From Heyndrickxia shackletonii (GTDB lineage Bacteria; Bacillota; Bacilli; Bacillales; Bacillaceae_C): a stretch of 64,000 nucleotides of DNA. The stretch spans positions 274,242-338,241 of the forward strand of contig NZ_LJJC01000015.1 of assembly GCF_001420715.1 (NCBI RefSeq), given 5' to 3'. Made by a program: the position numbers and the translations under genes. Shown here in pieces: positions 54,904 through 63,676 of this stretch. Every line of letters starts with the position of its first letter. The first letter of the stretch is position 1. Below the pieces are notes generated by a model, which was given only the letters and a program-made list of their open reading frames with translations, ran no database searches and was not told the origin of the DNA.

Positions 54904-56508
54904 TTAAAAGACAATCAAACCTCGCTCGTCATACACCGAATCTCCACTATTACCTGAGCCACAACGAATAGCACGATCAAGTGCCATGATAGTTGCCACC
55001 GCGCCATCTATTTTTTCTGTACTTTTTTCTTTATCCGGCTTCACGTTGCCCGCCGGATCAGTTTTTATAAAGATGTTGTCCATCATCCAACGAAGCACTG
55101 GATGCCCACCGTGTGCTATTCTTTCTTCTAATGTCAATTTCATCAGTTCTTTGGTTGGTGGTGACATATCTTTAAAGCCTTGACCGAAAGGAACGACAGT
55201 AAAGCCTAATCCTTCAAGGTTCTGAACCATTTGAACAGCTCCCCAACGGTCAAACGCAATTTCTCGAATGTTATACTTTTCGCCCAGTTCTTCAATAAAC
55301 CGCTCAATGTAGCCGTAATGCACTACATTGCCTTCTGTGGTTAGAATATACCCTTGCTTCTCCCAAAGATCGTATTGCACATGGTCTCTTCGGACTCGGA
55401 GGTCAATGTTGTCCTCTGGCATCCAAAAATACGGAAGAACAATGTATTTATCTGTTTCATCCTCTGGTGGGAACACCAACACAAAGGCTGTAATGTCTGT
55501 TGTAGAAGATAGGTCAAGACCCCCATAACATACCCGCCTTTCAAGACTTTCTGGTATAACTGGAAATGCACAGGCATCCCACTTTGCCATTGGCATCCAA
55601 CGGACAGACTGTTTAACCCACTGATTCAATCTTAACTGCCTGAAGCTGTTCTCTTCAGCAGGGTTTTGCTTTGCACTTTCACAAGCAGCCCTTACCTTGT
55701 CAATCCCCACCGTAATTCCCAAGCTTGGATTTGCTTTCTTCCAAACTTTTGGATTTGTCCAATCATCCTCTTCTTTGGCGCCATAGATTACGGGATAAAA
55801 GGTAGGATCGTATTTTCTGCCCTCAATAATATCAACCGCTTTTTGGTGTGTTTCGTAGCAGATACTCTGAGTATCCGTCCCCGCAGTGGTGATAAGAAAA
55901 TACAGCGGTTGGGTCCTTGCATCCCCAGATCCTTTCGTCATAACATCAAATAGTTTCCGATTTGGCTGAGTATGAAGTTCATCAAAAACAACACCATGTA
56001 TATTGAAGCCGTGTTTGGAGTAGGCTTCAGCCGACAATACCTGATAGAAGCTGTTGGTCGGCAGGTACACCAATCGCTTAGTTGAAGCAAGCAACTTTAC
56101 TCGTTTATTCAGCGCTGGACACATCCGCACCATATCGGCTGCTACTTCAAATACAATTGATGCCTGCTGGCGGTCAGCGGCACAACCGTACACCTCTGCC
56201 CGTTCTTCACCATCACCGCAAGTGAGGAGAAGCGCAATTGCTGCGGCAAGCTCGCTTTTTCCCATCTTTTTAGGTATCTCTACATAAGCAGTGTTAAACT
56301 GCCGATATCCATCTGGCTTTAAAATTCCGAATAAATCACGGATTATTTGCTCCTGCCAATCGATAAGTTCAAAAGGCTTACCTGCCCATAAACCTTTCGT
56401 ATGGGAGAGTGCTTCGATAAAAGCTACAGCGTAATCAGCAGCATCCTTATCGTAATATGACCCATCAGCTATAAAGGCGGTCGGCTTATATTTCTTTAGT
56501 TTCCGCAT
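54904..56508 (-). CDS. Terminase large subunit
   Basis: This 534-residue packaging motor has Walker A-like PKKMGKSE (79-86), Walker B FDELHTQ and a C-terminal nuclease domain starting at CYGGLDLSSTTDITAF, ending with an Asp-rich region (KIDGAVATIMALDRA). The start at ATG 56508 has GGGGCGGTG upstream; the longer frame adds ten residues without one. Confidence 0.95.
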   Translation of the reverse strand: MRKLKKYKPTAFIADGSYYDKDAADYAVAFIEALSHTKGLWAGKPFELIDWQEQIIRDLFGILKPDGYRQFNTAYVEIPKKMGKSELAAAIALLLTCGDGEERAEVYGCAADRQQASIVFEVAADMVRMCPALNKRVKLLASTKRLVYLPTNSFYQVLSAEAYSKHGFNIHGVVFDELHTQPNRKLFDVMTKGSGDARTQPLYFLITTAGTDTQSICYETHQKAVDIIEGRKYDPTFYPVIYGAKEEDDWTNPKVWKKANPSLGITVGIDKVRAACESAKQNPAEENSFRQLRLNQWVKQSVRWMPMAKWDACAFPVIPESLERRVCYGGLDLSSTTDITAFVLVFPPEDETDKYIVLPYFWMPEDNIDLRVRRDHVQYDLWEKQGYILTTEGNVVHYGYIERFIEELGEKYNIREIAFDRWGAVQMVQNLEGLGFTVVPFGQGFKDMSPPTKELMKLTLEERIAHGGHPVLRWMMDNIFIKTDPAGNVKPDKEKSTEKIDGAVATIMALDRAIRCGSGNSGDSVYDERGLIVF

Positions 56509-56597
56509 AAACACCGCCCCTTTTATGAAAAAGGACAAAAGAAAAGAGCCTCAATCCTATAGATGAAGCCCTTCTCCTTATCCTAGTTAAATTTTAT

Positions 56598-56786
56598 TTA
56601 CTTCTTTTCATCCACTTCCCCCGTCAGTATGAAATGAGCATATTCCGTTTTATGGTCTATTAAATAGACTACCAATTCATAAAACCCTCGTTCATTTGCT
56701 TCATACTGGACTCGATTTGCATCAAACATATTTGTGACTCCACTTTCTCGGATGGAAAGGATTTGTTCTTTGATTATCTCATTCAT
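56598..56786 (-). CDS. DUF5049-type small protein
   Basis: The 62 residues read EQILSIRESGVTNMFDANRVQYEANERGF, which resembles a small prophage family annotated as DUF5049. It lies in the gene group between the methyltransferase and terminase. GGGGGAGGTAAT precedes the ATG. Function unknown. Confidence 0.75.
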   Translation of the reverse strand: MNEIIKEQILSIRESGVTNMFDANRVQYEANERGFYELVVYLIDHKTEYAHFILTGEVDEKK

Positions 56787-56809
56787 TGATTACCTCCCCC
56801 GATTCATGT

Positions 56810-57037
56810 TTACTCTTCGATTCTCTTGCATAAATCCTCACCAAAGGCTACTCCAAGGGAACCACCCGAATCCCAACTGACATGAATTGTTCCTATGTCA
56901 TCAACACTAGTAACCGTACCTTTAGATCCAGGCTGAAGTTTAGTATAAGGGTCGTTCATTTTAAGTAGCATCACACGTGTTCCTGGAGTGTAATAGCTTC
57001 TAAGTTGCTTTAGCATTTCAGGGTGAATGATATTCAT
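56810..57037 (-). CDS. DUF4314-type small protein
   Basis: The 75 residues have PGTRVMLLKMNDPYTKLQPGSKGTV, followed by GTIHVSWDSGGSLGV, a small SH3-like domain typical of DUF4314 prophage proteins. It overlaps the preceding gene by 4 nt and is translationally coupled. Function unknown. Confidence 0.8.
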   Translation of the reverse strand: MNIIHPEMLKQLRSYYTPGTRVMLLKMNDPYTKLQPGSKGTVTSVDDIGTIHVSWDSGGSLGVAFGEDLCKRIEE

Positions 57038-57726
57038 TGTTCACTCACCTCCTGCTTGAACGTTCCGCTTTTGAAAGCGGAGCTACCTGAAAGCTTCGAG
57101 AGGAGAATCTTTCGTCCCATCTTATATTCTGGTCCGATAAAGCCGAGCCTTAGCAGGAAGCAACGGAAAGCGTACTTTTCATTCTCTACTGATTTCTCGG
57201 TGGAGTTGACACGGGTCTGTTTTTTCGCCATTTCGCAAAGTGCCGTGACAAAATGGGTGTATGCCTTAACCTCCTCTGAGGCGCACTTACCTTGAAACCA
57301 AGGGAAGGTGACATATTCCTCATCTTCAATGATGGGAATGGAGTCCGTATCAAGTGCTTTCTTTATAAGAGTAGCTTTACTTTCTACTAATCCTTTTAGG
57401 TTCTCGATTGCCGTGTCGGTAAAATCCGCCCGTGGCATTTGAATTATCAGATTGATAGATTCTTCCCTTTCATTTACTTCTGCTTTCGGAAGTGGTGTGT
57501 CAAATTCTTCTGAAATTGCTTTGAGATCGTGAAATCTCAATAGATCATCGACCAGTTCCTTATTGTCTGGTCCACTTAGAACTCCGTTTTTGTTAACATT
57601 GTAGTCTGCCACCTCATATGCAAATGTAGGTGCTCCGAGATATTTTACAGGGGCATTTAGTTCTTGGCTGATTGCGTTAACCAGTGCTTTTCTTTTTGGT
57701 CCTGTAACATTATAGTTAATCTGCAT
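57034..57726 (-). CDS. Virulence-related prophage protein (unknown function)
   Basis: This 230-residue protein opens with INYNVTGPKRKALVNAISQ and has a short C-terminal segment with basic residues (GPEYKMGRKILLSKL). Similar proteins occur next to DUF4314 genes in Firmicute prophages and ICEs, often called virulence-related, a name without proven meaning. ATG at 57726 with AAGGCGGT upstream. Confidence 0.72.
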   Translation of the reverse strand: MQINYNVTGPKRKALVNAISQELNAPVKYLGAPTFAYEVADYNVNKNGVLSGPDNKELVDDLLRFHDLKAISEEFDTPLPKAEVNEREESINLIIQMPRADFTDTAIENLKGLVESKATLIKKALDTDSIPIIEDEEYVTFPWFQGKCASEEVKAYTHFVTALCEMAKKQTRVNSTEKSVENEKYAFRCFLLRLGFIGPEYKMGRKILLSKLSGSSAFKSGTFKQEVSEQ

Positions 57727-57826
57727 TTTCATACCGCCTTTCTACTTTCGGTACGTACATATATCACTCTAAAAGCTGTTATTATCAAGTCATTTAGAGC
57801 ATCTTTCTGTAGAAAATAGGATTCCA

Positions 57827-59986
57827 TTAATCGGCGGTATTTTGTGTAGATAACACAATGCCAGTCAGCACAAAACAAACGCATGGAAGTGCTACACCAT
57901 TACCCCACATTTTGTATTCAGCTGAATCAGAATGAGGATTGTTAAGCCATTTTATAATCTGATTTCTTGTTTTTGGCTTTTTACTTTTACCTATAATTTT
58001 GCGGTGGGTTTCCCAAACCTCCGTCCAGAATGAAATTTCATCTTCTGTAGGATTTTCCGTACCAAGGTCATCACACCAATCATCGGGGAAGCCTTGCAAT
58101 CTTGCACATTCCGTTGGTGTAAGCCTTCGAACAATATAGTCCGGTTCAACCAATCCATTTTGATAGCCTGGATTGGTGCCATTGATAATCGTATTTGATG
58201 TACCGTCCTGTCTGTAGCATTGACTTTCAGCTTTCATCTGAGGATAAAATGATGCTGGTTGTGCCACTGCTCCAGGACCTTTTGCTGTAAGCGTAGGTTG
58301 CTGTTCTTCATCTATAGTCGGTTTATAAAGAGCGTTCTGTCCTTGATTAAAAGCCGCCCGATCAATACCGTAAGAAGGCTGAGTCACAACAGGAGCATCC
58401 TTATAATCTCTCGACAATAGAGTAGGTGCTTTATCTTCTTCAACCTGTGCATAGGCTCCGGTAGTCATGGCATAGGCAACAGCATGACGATCAGCGGTAT
58501 TAAGCGTAAAAGAAACCTCTTCATCTATACCGCTTCCTTGGGGACCGTTTTTATCCTCTCTACCAATCATCGAGCCTTGCAGAGCAACTACTGCAATACC
58601 ACCTTGATTACACCCCGGATTTCCTCCATTGGCATCAATAGTTCTAGAAGTATCCGCTTCATATATACCGCTATGTGGATTGCTTGACTGCATGGAATTG
58701 CTTTTATCAGAACATATGCCATATGCGGTAGGCACAAAAACGGTTTGATCATTATTGCATCCAAGAGTTGCAGACTTATCATCTTGTATCAATGCACCCT
58801 TACCACCGCCTTCACAGCCAGAGCGGATTTTTAACGTTTTAGGAGTGTTCATAATAAGGGGTACATTCCCGCCACCAGTTCCCATCCGAGAGGTTAGCGT
58901 CTGTATTTTATTATCCTCCGAGAGTTTCACACGGCTATCGGTTGGATGGTTTTCTATTACAACAGCTGTTTGATTATCTCCCATGTTTGCACGAAGTGAT
59001 CCACTTAAGTTTTCGTCAGTATGGCCACCAACTCGAGAAGCAGCACCCGGTTCAAAGGACATGACTGCACCTGGGACAACACCTGTTCTAAGTGTAGGGG
59101 AACGTTCTTCCTCATATCCTACACTTCTGCTCTTGGCACTGTGTTCAGTACAAAATCCGCTTGACTGCATTACGCAAGGCTGATGTCCATGTTCCTCTGC
59201 TCGAAGTGTTGCTGTAATATCCTTCGAAACAGACATCACTCTTCCGCCTTGGTCATTTAGGCAAATTATGCTATCGCCTGTTTTTCCAGAGCGGTTTTTA
59301 GCATTTCCGGCAGTTCTTTGCCACGGGCTGCCGCTCGGCGTAAAATCCCTTGACAAGCCTTCGGACTCAAATAGTATTTCTCCGGCACATCCGTCTGCAA
59401 AATCTGCGACAAGGTAGATTCTACGACGACGTTGGGGGACTCCGAAATATTGCGCATCGATAGTTCGGTAAGCCACGCTCCATCCGTCTCCCATATAGAT
59501 GTCAGCGTATGGCCATCGTCCTTTTTCAGGTAAAGGCACCGAGGTATTCGGTTCTTTGACACTGATGACCGTTTCGAGGACTGCTTTGAAGTCTTCTCCT
59601 TTATTCGACGAGAATGCACCGGGGACATTTTCCCAGACTGCGTACCTTGGATATTGTCCATTGGTCTTACACCTCATTTCCTTAATAATTCGGATTGCTT
59701 CATAAAAAAGGACGGATTGCTCTCCGTCCAAACCAGCTCTTTTACCCGCCACACTCATATCCGTGCATGGAGAACCGAAGGTTATGATATCTACAGGCGG
59801 AAGCTCCGCACCATTTAATTTGTTTATATCTCCATAATGCTTCATCTGTGGGATGCGTTTAGTCGTAACCCTTATAGGAAACGGTTCAATTTCAGAAGCC
59901 CATAACGGCTCAATGCCACAAAGCAAAGCACCTAGAGGAAAACCACCACTGCCATCAAAGAGGGAACCGAGTGTCAATTTACTCAT
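57827..59986 (-). CDS. DNA cytosine-5 methyltransferase with repeated target-recognition region
   Basis: The 719-residue enzyme methylates cytosine in DNA using S-adenosylmethionine. N-terminal motifs: LFDGSGGFP (I), FGSPCTDMS (IV; catalytic Cys74), VWENVPGAF (VI) and VPQRRRRIY (VIII). Residues about 225-600 hold about ten copies of a short unit with a T(L/I)..... turn followed by VV or VM, for example SATLGCNNDQTVFV and SRTIDANGGNPGCN. The C-terminal part has ARLQGFPDDW (IX region) and YKMWGNGVALP (X). Usual phage enzymes are 350-450 residues, so the repeats explain the extra length. It overlaps the preceding gene by 8 nt. ATG 59986 with GGAGGTGA. Confidence 0.92.
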   Translation of the reverse strand: MSKLTLGSLFDGSGGFPLGALLCGIEPLWASEIEPFPIRVTTKRIPQMKHYGDINKLNGAELPPVDIITFGSPCTDMSVAGKRAGLDGEQSVLFYEAIRIIKEMRCKTNGQYPRYAVWENVPGAFSSNKGEDFKAVLETVISVKEPNTSVPLPEKGRWPYADIYMGDGWSVAYRTIDAQYFGVPQRRRRIYLVADFADGCAGEILFESEGLSRDFTPSGSPWQRTAGNAKNRSGKTGDSIICLNDQGGRVMSVSKDITATLRAEEHGHQPCVMQSSGFCTEHSAKSRSVGYEEERSPTLRTGVVPGAVMSFEPGAASRVGGHTDENLSGSLRANMGDNQTAVVIENHPTDSRVKLSEDNKIQTLTSRMGTGGGNVPLIMNTPKTLKIRSGCEGGGKGALIQDDKSATLGCNNDQTVFVPTAYGICSDKSNSMQSSNPHSGIYEADTSRTIDANGGNPGCNQGGIAVVALQGSMIGREDKNGPQGSGIDEEVSFTLNTADRHAVAYAMTTGAYAQVEEDKAPTLLSRDYKDAPVVTQPSYGIDRAAFNQGQNALYKPTIDEEQQPTLTAKGPGAVAQPASFYPQMKAESQCYRQDGTSNTIINGTNPGYQNGLVEPDYIVRRLTPTECARLQGFPDDWCDDLGTENPTEDEISFWTEVWETHRKIIGKSKKPKTRNQIIKWLNNPHSDSAEYKMWGNGVALPCVCFVLTGIVLSTQNTAD

Positions 59987-61220
59987 CTGCATTCACCTCC
60001 GGCAGGTCACCATATCTGAATTTCGAACCATCTCTTAAAAGAAACACACCATCCGAGTTTCCGACTTGCTCAATATACCTTTTCACAATGACATCACAGT
60101 ACTTTTCATCTAGTTCAATGGTGTAGCAAATTCTATCGGTCTGCTCACAAGCAATCAGTGTACTTCCTGAACCACCAAAGGGATCAAGCACGATACAGTT
60201 ACTAAGGCTCGAATTCATAATGGGGTATGCTACAAGTGCCAATGGTTTCATGGTTGGATGGTCGCCATTTTTCTTTGGTTTCTCAAACTCCCAGATGGTG
60301 GTCTGCTTGCGGTCTGAATACCAGAGATGCTTGCCTTTCTTTTTCCATCCAAAAAGTACTGGTTCATGTTGCCATTGATAAGGGGATCGGCCGAGAACAA
60401 GGGACTGTTTCTTCCAAATACAAGTACCGGAAAGATAAAATCCTGCATCGGAGAACGCTCTTCTAAAATTGAGTCCTTCCGTATCGGCATGAAATACATA
60501 AATAGAAGCGTCCTTTGCCATCGCTGCTTCAGTATTTTGAAATGCTGCAAGCAGGAAATCATAGAACGCTTCATTACCCATATTGTCATTTTTTATTTTT
60601 CCAGCAGAACCTTCATAGTTGACGTTATATGGAGGGTCTGTAACTACTAGATTGGCAGCTTTCCCATCCATCAAGACATCAAAGGTGTCTTTCCTTGTAC
60701 TGTCTCCGCAGACCAATCGATGCTGTCCAAGTATCCAAACATCCCCTAAATGTGAAATAGCGGGCTTTTTCAGCTCGCTATCTACATCGAAATCATCTTC
60801 TTTTATATTATCCTTAAGGGAATCCTTAAAAAGATCATCCAACTCTCCTGGGTCAAAACCTGTTAGAGATACATCAAAGTCAGAAGCATTTAAGTCTGTG
60901 ATAAGTTGCGCCAATTTATCTTTATCCCAATCACCACTTATTTTATTTAGTGCAATGTTCAGGGCCTTTTCCTTTTGCTCATCCATTTCAACTACTACGC
61001 ATTCTATTTCATCCATGCCCATACTCAGCAGGACTTTCAAGCGTTGATGACCTCCGATAACTCTGCCTGTGGTCTTATTCCATATAACGGGTTCTACATA
61101 CCCAAATTCCTCAAGGGAACGTTTAAGTTTCTCGTACTCTGGATCACCTGGTTTTAAATCCTTCCTTGGGTTATAGTCAGCGGGGATGAGTTGTTTTGTT
61201 TTAATCTTTTCAATCAACAT
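59979..61220 (-). CDS. ParB-like domain fused to DNA adenine/cytosine-N4 methyltransferase
   Basis: The 413 residues comprise an N-terminal ParB-like domain (1-95: NPRKDL, GRVIGGHQRL) and a methyltransferase with DPPYNV (195-200, motif IV) and DPFGGSGSTLIA (about 346-357, motif I), so it is of the permuted N6-adenine or N4-cytosine class. HPTMKPLALV lies before motif I, as expected. The ATG at 61220 has GGCGGTGG upstream and overlaps the SAM synthetase stop by 11 nt. Likely modifies phage DNA. DPPY fits both N6A and N4C enzymes. Confidence 0.9.
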   Translation of the reverse strand: MLIEKIKTKQLIPADYNPRKDLKPGDPEYEKLKRSLEEFGYVEPVIWNKTTGRVIGGHQRLKVLLSMGMDEIECVVVEMDEQKEKALNIALNKISGDWDKDKLAQLITDLNASDFDVSLTGFDPGELDDLFKDSLKDNIKEDDFDVDSELKKPAISHLGDVWILGQHRLVCGDSTRKDTFDVLMDGKAANLVVTDPPYNVNYEGSAGKIKNDNMGNEAFYDFLLAAFQNTEAAMAKDASIYVFHADTEGLNFRRAFSDAGFYLSGTCIWKKQSLVLGRSPYQWQHEPVLFGWKKKGKHLWYSDRKQTTIWEFEKPKKNGDHPTMKPLALVAYPIMNSSLSNCIVLDPFGGSGSTLIACEQTDRICYTIELDEKYCDVIVKRYIEQVGNSDGVFLLRDGSKFRYGDLPEVNADE

Positions 61221-62376
61221 ACTTTTCCACCGCCTTTCTAAACTCACCGTATTTATTTACATCCTCCCATGGGAACAGACAGCTATTAAAGTGACCATAA
61301 ACCGCTGTATCAGAATAAATCACATTTCTTAGACGCAGCTTTTCAATGATGGCCGCAGGTCTTAAGTTGAAAGTCTCCTGAGCAGCCAGAGTTAATACTT
61401 CATCAGAAACAGTTCCAGTGCCAAGGGTATTTACAGTAAAGGCTACAGGATTTGCCTTACCAATGGCATAGGAAATACTCACTTCACATTTCTTGGCATA
61501 ACCACACCAAACGATATGTTTAGCAATATACCGAGCCATGTAAGCACCGCTTCGGTCAACTTTGGTTGGGTCTTTGCCACAAAGAGCACCACCCCCATGG
61601 GATGCAAGCCCTCCATAGGTATCGACCATGATTTTTCTTCCAGTCAAACCTGTATCAGCAGCGGGACCACCAAGAACAAACTGCCCTGACGGATTGATGA
61701 GAAGTTCGGTTTCATCATCAAAAGGGAAGTCCTCAAAGCACTGCCATAAGACATTATTAAGGATATCCGCCTTAAGTTCTTCCTGTGTTTTATTCTTATC
61801 ATGCTGTACCGAAATCACAATCGTCTTTATTCTTACTGGAGTGTCATCTTCATACTCCACTGTTACCTGTGCTTTACCATCAGGAAGAATCCCTTTTATC
61901 AGTTTTCCTTTGCGACAATCATCCAGTCTCTTTACGATTCTGTGGGAAAGTACAAGGGGCATGGGAAGCATTTCTCTTGTTTCCTTTGTAGCATAACCAT
62001 ACATAGTTCCCTGGTCTCCAGCACCGATAGAACCGTACTGTTCGTTTATCCCATTTCGTGCTTCCAGTGCGGTGTTCACACCAGCCGCAATATCTACACT
62101 TTGATTATGTACATATACATAAATCAAAAATTTTAGAGGATTGTATCCCACATCCTTCAGTACAGTTTTTACAATGTCTCTAATATTTACTTTCTCGCTG
62201 CAGGAGATCTCGCCCGCCACGATAATTTTCCCCTTAGTTGCCATTACCTCACAAGCGACACGTGATGCCTTATCTTTACGTAGGCATGCTTCCAAAATGC
62301 TATCTGCAATAATGTCGCATAGTTTATCAGGATGTCCAGCACATACACTTTCTGCTGTTAAATATCTCTTACTCAT
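61210..62376 (-). CDS. metK: S-adenosylmethionine synthetase, prophage-encoded
   Basis: The 388-residue protein makes S-adenosylmethionine from ATP and methionine. It has the family hallmarks: AESVCAGHPDKLCDIIADS (near residue 15), GAGDQGTMYGYA, and the ATP loop GGGALCGKDPTKVDRSGAYMARYIAK. It differs from housekeeping enzymes in details (GGGALCGKD where GGGAFSGKD is usual). Three domains seem complete. The ATG at 62376 has AGGAGAT upstream. Cellular enzymes are about 400 residues, so it is full length. The two DNA methyltransferases follow directly, so it probably feeds them. Confidence 0.94.
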   Translation of the reverse strand: MSKRYLTAESVCAGHPDKLCDIIADSILEACLRKDKASRVACEVMATKGKIIVAGEISCSEKVNIRDIVKTVLKDVGYNPLKFLIYVYVHNQSVDIAAGVNTALEARNGINEQYGSIGAGDQGTMYGYATKETREMLPMPLVLSHRIVKRLDDCRKGKLIKGILPDGKAQVTVEYEDDTPVRIKTIVISVQHDKNKTQEELKADILNNVLWQCFEDFPFDDETELLINPSGQFVLGGPAADTGLTGRKIMVDTYGGLASHGGGALCGKDPTKVDRSGAYMARYIAKHIVWCGYAKKCEVSISYAIGKANPVAFTVNTLGTGTVSDEVLTLAAQETFNLRPAAIIEKLRLRNVIYSDTAVYGHFNSCLFPWEDVNKYGEFRKAVEKYVD

Positions 62377-62396
62377 TACACCGTATCTCCTCATCT

Positions 62397-62948
62397 TTAT
62401 TTTCCTCTGCGGGCAGATAGCAATCGCTCCATCACATCGTCCTGTGGGTTTAAACCAGAGTACTCTGTAGCACAGTTCTCCCTAACGATTTGATATATCT
62501 CCATCCATAGCCTGTTTGTCTGACTCATAAAGCTCTGGCTCATCGCTACATAAGGACTTTGAATTGCATTGCCGGTAGTTGGATGCTTTGCTAGAAAACC
62601 AAACTCGGTTACCGCTTCCTCACACTGTATCCATCTGGCCGCACTCATGGCATACCGTTCTAGAAGCTGTGGAAGTACCAAATGGGCACATTCTCGCTCC
62701 TCAAGCCATTTCCATGTAATTTCATAGATTTCACTCGCTTCTAAGGTTTTCCCATCCTTTTGCACTGCGGAGAGCATGGCCCTTGGCTTTGGCATTTCCT
62801 GCCCCTTCAGGTCAGCAGTATTCTTGAACTCGACGACCTCAAGCTTTCTTTTACCGGGATTTCCCTCTGCAATTTTGTCAGCAAGTGGTTTTTTCTTTTG
62901 ACCGGAGCCTATACGGGCGCCGCCTCGGTTTGTTCCGTCTTTGGCCAT
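62397..62948 (-). CDS. Terminase small subunit (P27 family)
   Basis: This 183-residue protein has a basic N-terminal GGARIGSGQKKKPLADKIAEGNPGKRKL, a P27-family hallmark, then helices for oligomerisation. It recognises the packaging site. It is separated from TerL by the methylation and small genes, unlike most phages in which the two are adjacent. GAGGTGAG lies upstream of the ATG. Confidence 0.9.
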   Translation of the reverse strand: MAKDGTNRGGARIGSGQKKKPLADKIAEGNPGKRKLEVVEFKNTADLKGQEMPKPRAMLSAVQKDGKTLEASEIYEITWKWLEERECAHLVLPQLLERYAMSAARWIQCEEAVTEFGFLAKHPTTGNAIQSPYVAMSQSFMSQTNRLWMEIYQIVRENCATEYSGLNPQDDVMERLLSARRGK

Positions 62949-63059
62949 TCACTCACCTCTTTTCATCGATGGACCTATTACCCCGTTTGAAACCGCGAAT
63001 TTTCACGCGTTACCCCACGCCCGTTACACAAATGAAAAGCTGTGGAGATTTGACTCCCC

Positions 63060-63419
63060 CTACCGGGTTCCCCAACGGTCTCCATCTCTTGCTGTGATAG
63101 CAGAGTGGCAAGGAGTACAAAGAGCCATCAGATTACTTCTATCGTGAGTCCCTCCTCTTGCAAGAGGAAGAATGTGATGGACTTCATTTGCTGGGGTCAG
63201 CTTTCCTTGTCGTTTGCATTCCTCACAAAGAGGATGAGCTGCAATGTAGCGGTCACGTATCCTTTTCCAAGCACGACCATAACGCTTACGTGTTGCTGGG
63301 TCACGGTCATACTTTTCATACCGTGCGGCTTCCTTCTTGCTATGCTCTTCACAAAAGCGCTTGTCGGTTAGCTCTGGGCAACCAGGGTAAGAGCACGGTC
63401 GCTTAGGTTTCTTTGGCAT
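63060..63419 (-). CDS. HNH endonuclease
   Basis: The 119-residue protein has an N-terminal zinc-binding segment (CSYPGCPELTDKRFCEEH) and an HNH domain: CEECKRQGKLTPANEVHHILPLARGGTHDRSNLMALCTPCH, with His pair and paired cysteines all present. HNH nucleases next to terminases of HK97-type phages assist DNA packaging. ATG 63419 has AAAGGAGGTG upstream. Confidence 0.92.
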   Translation of the reverse strand: MPKKPKRPCSYPGCPELTDKRFCEEHSKKEAARYEKYDRDPATRKRYGRAWKRIRDRYIAAHPLCEECKRQGKLTPANEVHHILPLARGGTHDRSNLMALCTPCHSAITARDGDRWGTR

Positions 63420-63441
63420 ACTGCACCTCCTTTTTCCCATA

Positions 63442-63479
63442 GAAAAAGCCCTCGCAGGAGAAATGCTCCCGTGAAGGCT
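63442..63479 (-). terminator. Terminator in the late leader
   Basis: On the minus strand AGCCTTCACGGGAG pairs with CTCCTGCGAGGGCT and is followed by TTTTTC. It lies between the promoter -10 at about 63506 and the HNH gene, so transcripts from that promoter meet it after about 20-50 nt. Confidence 0.8.
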
Positions 63480-63505
63480 TCTGTTTATTAATACTCCACA
63501 CTACC

Positions 63506-63570
63506 ATTATATAACTTTCACTACGGACAAACAGTGTCAGCGTATGCCAAACTGTGCCAAAGTGTGCCAA
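63506..63570 (-). promoter_or_regulatory. Candidate late promoter with three 10-bp tandem repeats
   Basis: On the minus strand TATAAT (63506-63511) gives a good -10 box, while no consensus -35 is at the right distance. Upstream, three tandem decamers at 63541-63570 share TGCCAA on the plus strand (TATGCCAA, TGTGCCAA, TGTGCCAA), one DNA turn apart. This looks like an activator-binding array for a phage late promoter. Confidence 0.65.
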
Positions 63571-63676
63571 CTTTATAGATTATCGTCTGGAACTATAGCT
63601 TTTGATGTTAGCGTAACAGAATAACTTAACAAAGGAGTTGTAATTCTTGGTAAAATGTATATGAGGGGGGGAAGAG

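Larger units (their letters stand above)
32198..63570 (-). mobile_element. Siphovirus prophage (HK97-type head), late genes and integration module
   Basis: About 31 kb on one strand holds packaging, head, tail, lysis and recombinase genes in canonical order, with cargo genes past the recombinases. No repressor, replication or early genes are visible in the window, so either they lie beyond 64,000 or the prophage is defective. Base composition by eye is richer in GC than the region to its left, except for the cargo genes. Attachment sites were not identified; the limits given are the outermost phage-type features. Confidence 0.85.

Noticed and set aside
59266-59661. 131-codon minus-strand frame inside the C5 methyltransferase gene
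   Set aside because: Out-of-frame shadow of the conserved methyltransferase frame, with no start signal.
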